Assembly (NCBI RefSeq): GCF_031844705.1
Contig: NZ_CP134609.1
Coordinates: forward strand, 6,262,001 to 6,326,000
Source: Streptomyces sp. ITFR-16
GTDB taxonomy: Bacteria > Actinomycetota > Actinomycetes > Streptomycetales > Streptomycetaceae
Direction of reading: 5' to 3'
DNA length: 64,000 nucleotides
Shown here: positions 16,905-25,463 of the stretch, piece by piece
How the letters are laid out: every line of letters starts with the position of its first letter
Numbering within the stretch: position 1 is the first letter of the stretch
Position numbers and translations under genes: made by a program
The notes under the pieces: model-generated
Told to the model about the DNA's origin: nothing
Database searches by the model: none
The model's input: the letters and a program-made list of their open reading frames with translations, nothing else

Positions 16905-17870
16905 GTGACCTCAGCCCCTCTTGCCGCCCGACTCACCGCTGTCGCCGGGCCGCTCTTCTTTCCCGTCACCGCCTACGGACCGGACGGCTCCGTGGACCTC
17001 GACGCCTTCCGCACGCACGTGCGACGGGGCATCGACGCCGGAGCGGCGGCCGTCTTCGCCTGCTGCGGCACGGGGGAGTTCCACGCCCTGACGCCCGAGG
17101 AGTTCCGGCTCGTCGTCGCGGCGGCCGTCGAGGAGACCGCGGGGCAGGTGCCCGTCGTGGCGGGCGCCGGATACGGCACCGCGCTGGCGGTCCGGTTCGC
17201 GAAGCTGGCGGAGGAGGCCGGCGCCGACGGGCTGCTCGCCATGCCGCCGTACCTGGTCGTCGCCGACCAGGAGGGGCTGCTCGCCCACTACGCCGCGCTG
17301 GCCGCCGCCACCGCCCTGGAGACGATCGTCTACCAGCGCGACAACGCCGTCTTCACCCCCGAGACCGTGGTCGCGCTGGCGCGGACGCCCGGGATCATCG
17401 GCCTCAAGGACGGGTACGGCGACCTCGACCTGATGCAGCGCATCGTCAGCGCCGTGCGCACCGAACGGCCCGGCGGGGACTTCCTGTACTTCAACGGGCT
17501 GCCCACCGCCGAGCTCACCGGCCTCGCCTACCGGGGCATCGGCGTCACGCTCTACTCCTCCGCCGTCTTCGCCTTCGCCCCCGACATCGCGCTGGCCTTC
17601 TACCGGGCCCTGGACTCCGGCGACGACGACCTTGTCAACGCGCTGCTCGACACGTTCTACCGGCCGCTCGTCGAACTGCGCGCCAAGGGCCGGGGGTACG
17701 CGGTGTCGCTGGTCAAGGCGGCCGTCCGGCTCCAGGGTCTGGACGTCGGCGAGGTGCGCAGCCCGCTCACCGAGCCGCCCGCCGCGCACATCGAGGAGCT
17801 GACCGCGATCATCGCGAACGGACGCGCCCTGCTGGAGCGGGCCGGCGCCGGGGCGGGGGAGCGCGGGTGA
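16905..17870 (+). CDS. kdgD: 5-dehydro-4-deoxyglucarate dehydratase
   Basis: 321 residues from a GTG at 16905 with GGGAG upstream. It is a DapA-superfamily TIM barrel with CCGTGEFHALTPEE, the Schiff-base Lys168 in GLKDGYGD and the substrate-loop pattern YQRDNAVF. KdgD removes water and CO2 from 5-dehydro-4-deoxy-D-glucarate to give 2,5-dioxopentanoate (alpha-ketoglutarate semialdehyde). The product is the substrate of the dehydrogenase encoded at 31425. The stop overlaps the next start (GTGA), so the following gene is in the same operon. Confidence 0.87.
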   Translation: MTSAPLAARLTAVAGPLFFPVTAYGPDGSVDLDAFRTHVRRGIDAGAAAVFACCGTGEFHALTPEEFRLVVAAAVEETAGQVPVVAGAGYGTALAVRFAKLAEEAGADGLLAMPPYLVVADQEGLLAHYAALAAATALETIVYQRDNAVFTPETVVALARTPGIIGLKDGYGDLDLMQRIVSAVRTERPGGDFLYFNGLPTAELTGLAYRGIGVTLYSSAVFAFAPDIALAFYRALDSGDDDLVNALLDTFYRPLVELRAKGRGYAVSLVKAAVRLQGLDVGEVRSPLTEPPAAHIEELTAIIANGRALLERAGAGAGERG

Positions 17871-19045
17871 GGGCCTCCGCCTTCCTCTACCCGTGGGACG
17901 TCGTCGGGGACCCGGACGCGGCTGCCCGGGTCGCGGACCTCGGCGTCCAGCAGGTGACACTGGCCGCCGCCTACCACTCGACGCGGGCGCTGACCCCGCG
18001 CCACCCCGCCCGCCGCATTGTCACGGCCGAGCACGCGGCGGTGCTCTATCCGCCGGACGACGCCCGGTGGGAGGGCCGCGCGCTGCGTCCCTACCCGCAG
18101 TCCTGGGTGGCCTCGGACGATCCCTTCGCCGAGGCGGCCGAGGCGCTGGCCGGGGCCGGTCTGGAGGTGCACAGCTGGGTCGTCCTCGCGCACAACTCCC
18201 GGCTGGGAGCGGAGCATCCGGAGACCTCCGTGGTCAATGCGTACGGCGACCGCTACCCCTGGGCGCCCTGCATCGCGCGGCCCGCCGTCCGTGCGTACCT
18301 GGTCGATCTGGCGGCCGAGGCGGCGGTACGCGGCGGCGCGCACGGCACCGAGCTGGAGTCCTGCGGCTGGTACGGCTTCGCCCATCTGCACGCCCACGAC
18401 AAGATCGCGGGCGTCGCGCTCGGTGACGCGGCGCAGTATCTGATGTCGCTCTGCTTCTGCCCCGACTGCCGGGCCGGGTACGAGGGGCACGGCCTGGACG
18501 CGGCGGAAGCGGGCCGGGCCGTGCGCCGCGCGCTGGAGCCCGTCTGGGCCGGCGTCGGTGCCCCGGAAGCCGGCTGGGGCGAGGTCGAGAGGCTGCTCGG
18601 CGCGGACCTCGCGGCGGCCACGCTGCGATGGCGTACCGAAGTGGCGCGCGGGCTCCAGAAGTCGGTGGTCGCCGCCGTGCGCGCGGCGGCGGCCCCCGGT
18701 TTCCAGGTCCTGCTGCACGCCGACCCCGCCCCCTACCGCACCGGGGCGAACGTGGGGGTCGACGTGGAGCACATCCTGTCCGTGGCGGACGGAGTGGTGC
18801 TGCCCTGCACCGGCTCGGACGCGGCCCGGGAGGCCGTGCTCGGTCCGTTCGCCGGCCGGGCGGGCGTCCTCGCGGCCAATCTCACCGCGGTACGCGGGAT
18901 GGGCGGCAGCCCGGACACACTGGAACGCGACGCCGCCCACGCGGTCGCGCTCGGCGCGAACCAACTGCGCCTGTACCACGCGGGGCTGGCCTCGGACCCG
19001 GATCTCGCGGCCGTCGCCCCGGCGCTCTCACGCCTCGGCGGATGA
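17867..19045 (+). CDS. Uncharacterised Ala-rich protein, possibly a TIM-barrel glycoside hydrolase-like enzyme
   Basis: 392 residues, GTG start overlapping the kdgD stop with GGGGGAG upstream. The chain has a barrel-like alternation of strands and helices (VTLAAAYHSTRALTPRHP near the start, LRLYHAGLASDPDL at the end). A cysteine motif CFCPDCRAGYEG is at about residues 202-213 and CGWYGFAHLHAHDK just before it. Similar Cys motifs occur in hypothetical glycosyl hydrolase families, but the match is weak. Being coupled to kdgD suggests a role in releasing or handling uronate-containing sugars. It has no signal peptide, so it should be cytoplasmic. No function is assigned. Confidence 0.7.
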   Translation: MRASAFLYPWDVVGDPDAAARVADLGVQQVTLAAAYHSTRALTPRHPARRIVTAEHAAVLYPPDDARWEGRALRPYPQSWVASDDPFAEAAEALAGAGLEVHSWVVLAHNSRLGAEHPETSVVNAYGDRYPWAPCIARPAVRAYLVDLAAEAAVRGGAHGTELESCGWYGFAHLHAHDKIAGVALGDAAQYLMSLCFCPDCRAGYEGHGLDAAEAGRAVRRALEPVWAGVGAPEAGWGEVERLLGADLAAATLRWRTEVARGLQKSVVAAVRAAAAPGFQVLLHADPAPYRTGANVGVDVEHILSVADGVVLPCTGSDAAREAVLGPFAGRAGVLAANLTAVRGMGGSPDTLERDAAHAVALGANQLRLYHAGLASDPDLAAVAPALSRLGG

Positions 19046-20261
19046 CGGCGCCCGTGGTCCGGCGGGGACGGGCGGCCGTCCCCGTCGGCCCATGAGCAGC
19101 AGCCCCGCCGTCAGCAGTGCCACCGCGCCCACCAGCGGCAGCAGCACGGTCACGTCCACCACGGCGACCAGTCCCGCGCCGAGCGCCAGGGCCACCGCGT
19201 TGGGCGCCATCATCAGGGAGCCGGCGGTCGCGGCCGTCCGGCCCAGGACCGCGTCCGGTGTCTCCCGCTGCACCGCCGTCAGCGCGGCGATCAGCACGCA
19301 GGGCAGCCCGGCCCCGATCAGCCCGCACGCCGTCAGCGCCACCGCGTCGTACGGCAGCGCCCGCAGACCCACCCCCACCGCGAACACGGCGATGCCCGCC
19401 GCGGTGAACACCCGCTCCGGCAGCCGCCGCAGTAAGGGCCCGGCCAGCAGCCCGCTCGCGACCGACCCGGCGCCCTGGGCCAGGGAGAGCACACCGGCGA
19501 ACGCGGGGGAGGCCGAGCGTCCCGTCCACGACGGCGTACAGCGTCGCCCCGTTGAGCCCGGCGCACAGCATCGTCGCGGAGCCGGCCAGCACCAGTGGAC
19601 GCAGCACCGGTGAGCGGCGGAGCTGCCGGAGCCCGGCCGGCCATCCGCCGGGCGCGTCATCCGCCGGGGCCGCCCCGCGTACGCGCAGCAGCCCGTAGAG
19701 GCCGGCGGCCAGTGCGAAGGAGGCCGCGTCGAGCAGGGCCACCGCGCCGCCCCCGAAGCGGGCGTAGAGGCCCGCGCCGGTGAGCGGGGCCACCAGCTTC
19801 ATGCCCTCGTTCGCCATCATCCGCAGGCCGTTGAAGTCGCCCAGCAGCCGGGCGTCCACGGCCTGCGCGACCAGGGCCGATTCGGCGGCGTCCATCAGTA
19901 CGGATGCGCAGCCGTACACCACGAGCACCGCGAACAGGAGCCAGATCCCCCTTGCCGAGTCCACCGCCGTCAGGGTGGTCAGCAGCAGGGCCATGACCAC
20001 GTTCGCCCCGACCAGCAGCGGCTTCCTGGGCCATCGGTCGGCCGGTGCCGCGATGACCGGTCCGAAGAGCACCGGCAGCCAGACGGCGAAGAGCGCCAGC
20101 GCCGCCAGACTGTCCGAGCCCGTCAGGGACTTGACCCAGATGCCCGCCGCCAGCGACATCGCGGAGCTGCCGAACCCCGAGACCACGACCGCCGCCAGGA
20201 ACAGCCCGGCCGTTCGGTCCCGCAGCACCCTGCCTGTCGCCGACCGTGTCTGTGTACCCAC
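19028..20261 (-). pseudogene. MFS transporter, frameshifted (with a TTA codon)
   Basis: The gene starts at a GTG at 20261 with GGGGAGG upstream and encodes about 250 residues of a drug-type MFS transporter (DRWPRKPLLVGANVVMALLL). Reading then shifts frame at the five-G run 19505-19509: the second half (FAGVLSLAQGAGSVASGLLA to the TGA at 19028) is intact in another frame. Removing one base would restore a continuous protein of about 410 residues. This may be a true inactivating indel, a phase-variable homopolymer or a sequencing error. A TTA leucine codon at 19433-19435 in the second half would also make translation depend on bldA tRNA. The 3' end overlaps the convergent gene. Confidence 0.75.
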
Positions 20262-20423
20262 CGGACCTCCCCGGACCCTGTCTGTGCGTCGTGGTCAGGC
20301 TGGCCGGTGAGGCGGGCGCGGGGCATCGGGCGGATGCCGTACCGCCGTTGGGCGGGAGGGCCGGGTGGGGCGATCGGTGTAGGGCACACGCCGTAGCCCG
20401 TTGAAGTTCTTCTGCCGGAAGCG

Positions 20424-20452
20424 TTGACGAACGATTGCGGCGGCTCTAGCTT
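20424..20452 (+). promoter_or_regulatory. Promoter of the GntR-led sugar-acid operon
   Basis: TTGACG at 20424-20429 and TAGCTT at 20447-20452 with a 17-bp spacer, giving a predicted start near 20459. Confidence 0.5.
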
Positions 20453-20470
20453 CATCGCGTCGTACTTCGT

Positions 20471-20488
20471 ACGTCATATATGAGACGT
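20471..20488. promoter_or_regulatory. Candidate GntR operator
   Basis: ACGTCATATATGAGACGT has ACGTC/GACGT ends around the octamer palindrome CATATATG. It lies between the predicted transcription start and the GntR start codon, as expected for autoregulation. Confidence 0.5.
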
Positions 20489-20517
20489 GATACGCGAGAT
20501 GTGGGAGCCCTTCACCC

Positions 20518-21174
20518 ATGACCTTTGCGCCCACCCCGATTCCGTCCCGGACCCAGTACGTGCTGGAGGCGGTCAAGCACGCGATCCTCACGGCGCGGCT
20601 GAGACCAGGTCAGGCGCTCGTCGAGACGGAGCTGGCCGCGCAGTTCGGCGTCTCCAAGACCCCGGTCCGCGAGGCGCTCAAGACCCTCGCCGGCACCGGA
20701 CTCGTCGTCATGAGCCAGTACAAGGGCGCCACCGTGCGGCTCGTCGACGCCACCATGGCCCGGGAGGTGTACGACGTACGGCTGCTGCTGGAACCGGAGG
20801 CGCTGCGCCGCTCCGTCACCCGCAAGGCCTCGCTCGACGCGGCGCGGGAGGCCCTGGACCGGGCCGACGCAGCCGGGGACACGGCCGACAGGTCGCTGGC
20901 CAACCGGGACTTCCACCGGGCGCTCTACCTGCCCTGCGGCAATCCGCTGCTGGCCCGGATGCTCGACGAGGTCCGCGACCAGGCCGCGCTGGTGTCCACG
21001 GTCGCCTGGTCGGCCGTCCCGTCCTGGGAGCGGGAGGCCGCCGAGCACCGGGAGATCCTGCGGCTCGCGCTCGCCGACGACGCGGACGCGGCGGCCGGGG
21101 CCCTGCACGACCACATCGCCTCCTTCGTCCGCCGCGCGTTCCCCGACGACGAAGACGGGGGTGACGCGGCGTGA
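20518..21174 (+). CDS. GntR family (FadR subfamily, FCD domain) regulator
   Basis: 218 residues. The winged helix is at about 14-75 (LRPGQALVETELAAQFGVSKTP, then VREALKTLAGTGLV), and the all-helical FCD effector domain follows (YDVRLLLEPEALRRSV, RDFHRALY, HREILRLALADDADAA) with the Asp/His residues that bind metal and sugar-acid ligands. It heads an operon with a DapA-like aldolase/dehydratase and an IlvD-type dehydratase, so the effector is probably a sugar acid. Its own leader holds a CATATATG-centred palindrome. Confidence 0.9.
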   Translation: MTFAPTPIPSRTQYVLEAVKHAILTARLRPGQALVETELAAQFGVSKTPVREALKTLAGTGLVVMSQYKGATVRLVDATMAREVYDVRLLLEPEALRRSVTRKASLDAAREALDRADAAGDTADRSLANRDFHRALYLPCGNPLLARMLDEVRDQAALVSTVAWSAVPSWEREAAEHREILRLALADDADAAAGALHDHIASFVRRAFPDDEDGGDAA

Positions 21175-21206
21175 GGCGGCAGCACACCGGCGAAAGGCCT
21201 GTCCGT

Positions 21207-22109
21207 ATGGACCTCACCCCCCTGAAGGCGGCCCTCGCCGACGTCGTGGCGATCCCGGTGACCCCGTTCGCCGAGGACGGGAGCATCGACACGGCGGCGC
21301 ACCGCACCCTGCTGCGGCGGCTGCTCGACGGCGGCGTGCGCATCCTCACCCCGAACGGCAACACCGGTGAGTTCTACGCCCTCACCCCCGAGGAGCGGCG
21401 CACCGTCACCGAGCTGACCGTCGAGGAGGCGGGCGGCCGTGCCGCGGTCCTGGTCGGGGTCGGGCACGACGTGCCGACCGCCGTCGCCGCCGCCGGGCAC
21501 GCCCGGGACGCCGGAGCCGAGATGGTGATGGTCCACCAGCCGGTCCATCCGTACGTCTCGCAGGACGGCTGGATCGACTACCACCGGGCCATCGCACAGG
21601 CCGTCCCCGGCCTCGGCGTCGTCCCCTACATCCGCAACCCGCACCTGGACGGGGCGGCCCTTGCCGCGCTCGCGGACGCCTGCCCCAACGTCATCGGCGT
21701 CAAGTACGCCGTCCCGGACGCCGCGCGCTTCGCCGGGTTCGCCCGGGACGCGGGCCTGGAGCGCTTCGTCTGGGTCGCCGGCCTCGCGGAGCTGTACGCC
21801 CCCTCCTACTTCTCCGCCGGGGCCACCGGCTTCACCTCCGGGCTCGTCAACGTCGCGCCCGGCGTCTCGCTGGCCATGCTGGAGGCACTGCGGGCCGGGG
21901 ACCACCCGGCCGCCATGAAGGTCTGGGAGCGGATCCGCCGCTTCGAGGAACTGCGCGCCGACGGGCAGTCCGCCGACAACGTGACCGTCGTCAAGGAGGC
22001 GCTGGCCTCGCTCGGGCTGTGCGGCCGTGACGTGCGCCCGCCCAGCCGGGTGCTGCCCGAGGACCGGCGTGCCGAGGTCGCCGACCGGATCGCGGGGTGG
22101 TCCGTATGA
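21207..22109 (+). CDS. DapA/NAL superfamily lyase or dehydratase acting on a 2-keto-3-deoxy sugar acid
   Basis: 300 residues from ATG 21207 (MDLTPLKAALADVV). A GTG at 21171, overlapping the GntR stop, gives 12 more residues. Marks are NGNTGEFYALTPEE, HQPVHPYVSQ and the Schiff-base Lys166 in GVKYAVPD. The GEFYALTPEE loop is closer to KdgD-type and 2-keto-3-deoxy-L-arabinonate dehydratases than to DapA. Coupling (ATGA) to an IlvD-type pentonate dehydratase supports action on the 2-keto-3-deoxy acid made by that enzyme. Aldolase or dehydratase activity cannot be told apart here. Confidence 0.8.
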   Translation: MDLTPLKAALADVVAIPVTPFAEDGSIDTAAHRTLLRRLLDGGVRILTPNGNTGEFYALTPEERRTVTELTVEEAGGRAAVLVGVGHDVPTAVAAAGHARDAGAEMVMVHQPVHPYVSQDGWIDYHRAIAQAVPGLGVVPYIRNPHLDGAALAALADACPNVIGVKYAVPDAARFAGFARDAGLERFVWVAGLAELYAPSYFSAGATGFTSGLVNVAPGVSLAMLEALRAGDHPAAMKVWERIRRFEELRADGQSADNVTVVKEALASLGLCGRDVRPPSRVLPEDRRAEVADRIAGWSV

Positions 22110-23833
22110 CCGGCCGCATCGCCCCCGAGGAGCTGCGCAGCCATCAGTGGTACGGCACCGACGGGCTGCGCTCCTTCAGCCACCGCGCCCGCACCCGGCA
22201 GCTCGGCTATCTGCCCGAGGAGCACCTGGGCAAGCCGGTCGTCGCGATCCTCAACACCTGGTCCGACATCAATCCGTGCCACGCCCATCTGCGGGACCGT
22301 GCGCAGGCGGTCAAACGCGGGGTCTGGCAGGCCGGCGGCTTCCCGCTCGAATTCCCGGTCTCCACCCTCTCGGAGACGTTCCAGAAGCCCACCCCGATGC
22401 TCTACCGCAACCTGCTGGCGATGGAGACGGAGGAGCTGCTGCGCTCCTACCCCGTGGACGGCGCGGTGCTGCTGGGCGGCTGCGACAAGTCGACGCCCGC
22501 GCTGCTGATGGGCGCGGCCTCCGTGGACCTGCCGGCCGTCTTCGTGCCGGCCGGGCCGATGCTGCCGGGGCACTGGCGGGGCGAGGTCCTGGGCTCCGGC
22601 ACCGACATGTGGAGGTACTGGGACGACAAGCGGGCCGGACTCATCGGCGACTGCGAGATGGGCGAGCTGGAGAACGGCCTCGCCCGCTCGCCCGGCCACT
22701 GCATGACCATGGGCACCGCCTCCACCCTCACCGCCGCCGCCGAGGCGCTGGGTGTCACCGTCCCGGGCGCCTCCTCCATCCCGGCCGTCGACTCCGGCCA
22801 CGACCGGATGGCCGCGCAGTCCGGGCTGCGGATCGTCGAACTGGTATGGCAGCAGCGGACGTTGTCGCAGCTGCTGACGGCGGAGGCGTACGAGGACGCC
22901 GTCGTCACCGTCCTCGCGCTCGGCGGCTCCACCAACGCCGTCATCCATCTGATCGCCATGGCGGGCCGCTCCGGCGTCACGCTCACCCTCGACGCCTTCG
23001 ACCGCATCGCCCGTACCGTGCCCGTGCTGGCCGATCTGCGGCCCGGCGGCAAGTACCTCATGGAGGACTTCCACTTCGCCGGCGGGCTGCCCGGCTTCCT
23101 GTCCCGGCTCACCGACGTCCTGCACCTGGACCGGCCCACCGTCGCCCACGACACCCTGCGCGAACAGCTCGACGGGGCGCTCGTGCACAACGACGACGTC
23201 ATACGGGAGCGCGACCACGCCCTGGCCGATGAGGGCGGGGTGGCGGTGCTGCGCGGCAACCTCTGCCCGGACGGCGCGGTCATCAAGCACATCGCCGCCG
23301 AGCCCCATCTGCTGCGCCACACCGGCCCCGCGGTCGTCTTCGACGACTACAGGGAGATGCAGCGCACCATCAACGACCCGGCGCTCGCCCTCACCCCGGA
23401 CCACGTCCTCGTCCTGCGCAACGCGGGCCCCAAGGGCGGCCCGGGGATGCCCGAGTACGGGATGCTGCCGATCCCCGACTATCTGCTGAAGCAGGGTGTA
23501 CGGGACATGGTGCGGCTCTCCGACGCCCGGATGAGCGGCACCAGCTACGGGGCGTGCGTGCTGCACATCGCGCCCGAATCCTATGTCGGCGGGCCCCTCG
23601 CCCTCGTCCGGACCGGCGACCCGATCACCCTGGACGTCGAGGCGCGCCTGCTCCATCTGGGCGTGAGCGAAGAGGAGTTGGAGCGGCGCAGGGCCGGGTG
23701 GGCACCGCCGCCCACCCGGTACGAGCGCGGCTACGGCGCGCTCTACCACGACCAGATCACCCAGGCCGACACCGGCTGCGACTTCGCCTTCCTGGCCCGG
23801 CCGGGAGCGGTCCCCGACCCGTACGCGGGCTGA
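22106..23833 (+). CDS. IlvD/Edd family dehydratase, L-arabinonate dehydratase-like
   Basis: 575 residues, ATG overlapping the previous stop (ATGA). The three cluster cysteines Cys58 (NPCHAHL), Cys126 (GGCDKST) and Cys199 (PGHCMTMGTAS) match the positions of the [2Fe-2S] ligands of the Rhizobium L-arabinonate dehydratase. The catalytic serine region is MSGTSYG (around residue 480). FPVSTLSETFQKPTP is typical of pentonate dehydratases rather than of dihydroxy-acid dehydratase. It should convert an aldonate to a 2-keto-3-deoxy acid, feeding the upstream lyase. The exact sugar acid is not known. Confidence 0.87.
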   Translation: MTGRIAPEELRSHQWYGTDGLRSFSHRARTRQLGYLPEEHLGKPVVAILNTWSDINPCHAHLRDRAQAVKRGVWQAGGFPLEFPVSTLSETFQKPTPMLYRNLLAMETEELLRSYPVDGAVLLGGCDKSTPALLMGAASVDLPAVFVPAGPMLPGHWRGEVLGSGTDMWRYWDDKRAGLIGDCEMGELENGLARSPGHCMTMGTASTLTAAAEALGVTVPGASSIPAVDSGHDRMAAQSGLRIVELVWQQRTLSQLLTAEAYEDAVVTVLALGGSTNAVIHLIAMAGRSGVTLTLDAFDRIARTVPVLADLRPGGKYLMEDFHFAGGLPGFLSRLTDVLHLDRPTVAHDTLREQLDGALVHNDDVIRERDHALADEGGVAVLRGNLCPDGAVIKHIAAEPHLLRHTGPAVVFDDYREMQRTINDPALALTPDHVLVLRNAGPKGGPGMPEYGMLPIPDYLLKQGVRDMVRLSDARMSGTSYGACVLHIAPESYVGGPLALVRTGDPITLDVEARLLHLGVSEEELERRRAGWAPPPTRYERGYGALYHDQITQADTGCDFAFLARPGAVPDPYAG

Positions 23834-23890
23834 GCGGGCCCCGCCGCAATTCCGGCTCCCCGCCTCGTTCGGGACAACGAACGCCATGCG

Positions 23891-23902
23891 GCAAGCGCTT
23901 GC
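23891..23902. promoter_or_regulatory. Perfect palindrome GCAAGCGCTTGC
   Basis: A 12-bp palindrome between the dehydratase stop and the convergent membrane-protein gene. Its GCAAGCGCTT core recurs at 25371-25380 upstream of the sigma factor gene. It resembles LacI-family operators of Streptomyces, but no LacI gene is in the window. Confidence 0.35.
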
Positions 23903-23961
23903 GCCCTCCCTGCACCGTCCCCGCACCCGCCGGCTTGTTCGTCCGGACGCGCAGACGCCGC

Positions 23962-24696
23962 TCAGTGGTCCGGGCCGAACCAGTCGCCCACCGAGGCCCG
24001 TTGGCCCGAGACGCGGACCGCGTGCGCCGTCACGTAGTCACCGGCGGCGTCCCGTGCGCCCTCGGCGTGGTTGTACTGCCCGGCGAATGTGTGGGTGCCG
24101 GCCGGGACCGTACGCCCCGCCCGCAGCGACCACCGGTAGACGAGGTAGCCGCCGTCCTCGCTCGCCGACACCGTGAAGTCCTTCTCCGGCAACGACCGCC
24201 AGGAACCGGTGCTGTTCACCCCGCCCGTGAGCGCGATCCGCAGCTCCACGGTGAGCGAGGACAGCGGCGCGGCCGTCCGCAGCGTCACATCGCTCTGCGC
24301 CCAGTAGGCGTTGCTGTGCGGGTCGACCGCGCCGTCCGTCCACAGCGGCCCGTCCTCGGGCCGCAGCGCCCCCAGTGCCGGGGGCGGCGTCACGGTCGCG
24401 GCGGGCGAGGACGGCGGGGCCGGGGAGTGCGGTGGCGCCGCCACCCGCGTCCCGCGCGGCGAACCGTCGCCCGCCGAGGCGACGGCGAACGCCCCGGCCG
24501 CCAGCACCCCGCAGACCGCCGCCGTCGCCCCCGCGACGCGCAGCCACGGCATCGCGGTGCGCGGCGGGCGCACGGCACGCGCCGCCGGCCGCCCCTCGGC
24601 CATCCCGCGCCCGACCCGGCCCAGCATCCGCTCCCGGTCGGGGCGGTGCGCCCCGGCGGCGTCCCGCAACCGCCGGGCCAGCTCCTCGTCCTTCAC
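23962..24696 (-). CDS. Single-pass membrane protein, candidate anti-sigma or sigma-associated factor
   Basis: 244 residues, GTG start at 24696 overlapping the sigma factor stop (GTGA) with GGAGGAA upstream. Residues 1-50 are cytoplasmic and charged (KDEELARRLRDAAGAHRPDRER), one transmembrane helix follows (LRVAGATAAVCGVLAAGAFA), then a Pro/Ala linker. The extracytoplasmic domain is beta-rich (SDVTLRTAAPLSSLTVELRIA, YLVYRWSLRAGRTVPAGTHTF). There is no zinc-binding HxxxCxxC anti-sigma motif. The coupling to an ECF sigma gene suggests it regulates or reports to that sigma, which is inference. Confidence 0.75.
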   Translation of the reverse strand: MKDEELARRLRDAAGAHRPDRERMLGRVGRGMAEGRPAARAVRPPRTAMPWLRVAGATAAVCGVLAAGAFAVASAGDGSPRGTRVAAPPHSPAPPSSPAATVTPPPALGALRPEDGPLWTDGAVDPHSNAYWAQSDVTLRTAAPLSSLTVELRIALTGGVNSTGSWRSLPEKDFTVSASEDGGYLVYRWSLRAGRTVPAGTHTFAGQYNHAEGARDAAGDYVTAHAVRVSGQRASVGDWFGPDH

Positions 24697-25268
24697 CGGA
24701 TTCCTCCGCTGCGCTGCGCCGCGACGGCCACCCGGACCTGCGCGGCGGGCGTGTCCGGACCCAGCAGCCGCTGGAGCTCCGCGACGGCCCGCGAGGTCTG
24801 GCTCTTCACCGTACCCACCGAGATCCCGAGCACCAGCGACGTGTCCCGCTCCGAGAGGTCGAAGGCGTGCCGCAGCACCACGCACGCCCGCCTGCGAAAC
24901 GGCAGCCGCCGCAGCGCCCCCTGGACGTCGACCACCGCCGGCACGTCGGGACCGTCCGCGCCGTGACCTTCCCCGGCACCGCGCGGCCCCCAGAACAGGG
25001 CGATCCGGCGGCGCTCGCGCACCGCGCTGCGGATCCGGGTCCTGGCCAGGTTGGCGACCACCCCGCGCGCGTACGCCACCGGATGGTCGGCGGCGCGGAC
25101 CCGGTCCCAGCGGTGCCAGAGTGCCAGCAGGGCGTCGGCCGCCAGATCGTCGGCGGCGTCGGCCTCGCCGGTCAGCAGATGGGCGAGCCGGGCGAGTTCG
25201 GCGTAATGGGCCTCGAAGAAGGTGTGGAACTCGGCGGCGGCACCGGCATCGTCGACGGATGTGCCCAC
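24693..25268 (-). CDS. ECF RNA polymerase sigma factor, SigE family
   Basis: 191 residues from a GTG at 25266-25268 (VGTSVDDAGAAAEF). Region 2 is FHTFFEAHYAELARLAHLLT to VAYARGVVANLARTRIRSA, and region 4 ends in DTSLVLGISVGTVKSQTSRAVAELQ. This pattern is that of the actinobacterial SigE-type ECF family. A downstream overlapping gene encodes a single-pass membrane protein. A GCAAGCGCTT element and a CGCACCC/GGGTGCG repeat (25363-25393) lie about 100 bp upstream. Confidence 0.88.
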   Translation of the reverse strand: MGTSVDDAGAAAEFHTFFEAHYAELARLAHLLTGEADAADDLAADALLALWHRWDRVRAADHPVAYARGVVANLARTRIRSAVRERRRIALFWGPRGAGEGHGADGPDVPAVVDVQGALRRLPFRRRACVVLRHAFDLSERDTSLVLGISVGTVKSQTSRAVAELQRLLGPDTPAAQVRVAVAAQRSGGIR

Positions 25269-25370
25269 AGCTGCCTCGTCTCTGTGCTCGGGATCCCTGG
25301 TGCACGTGCGGCGGTCCGGCTGTGTACGGTCCCGGCCGGCGGGCGGGGCGCGAGCGTACCAGCGCACCCC

Positions 25371-25380
25371 GCAAGCGCTT
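25371..25380. promoter_or_regulatory. GCAAGCGCTT element upstream of the sigma gene
   Basis: Second copy of the core seen at 23891. It is flanked by the inverted heptamers CGCACCC (25363-25369) and GGGTGCG (25387-25393). A regulatory role is possible but unproven. Confidence 0.3.
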
Positions 25381-25415
25381 CGACACGGGTGCGTCCCCGT
25401 CCCCGGACGCGACGA

Positions 25416-25451
25416 ACGCCCCGGCGCCCCCGGCAAGGGGTACCGGGGCGT
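25416..25451 (-). terminator. Hairpin after the PBP gene
   Basis: ACGCCCCGG (25416-25424) pairs with CCGGGGCGT (25443-25451), with CCCC/GGGG inside. It lies just past the stop of the minus-strand PBP gene. Confidence 0.65.
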
Positions 25452-25463
25452 CCCGTCTTCCCG

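Noticed and set aside
6638-22109. Three DapA-like genes as recent duplicates
   Set aside because: Their active-site loops differ ([33 protein letters not shown]) and they sit in unrelated contexts; they represent distinct subfamilies.
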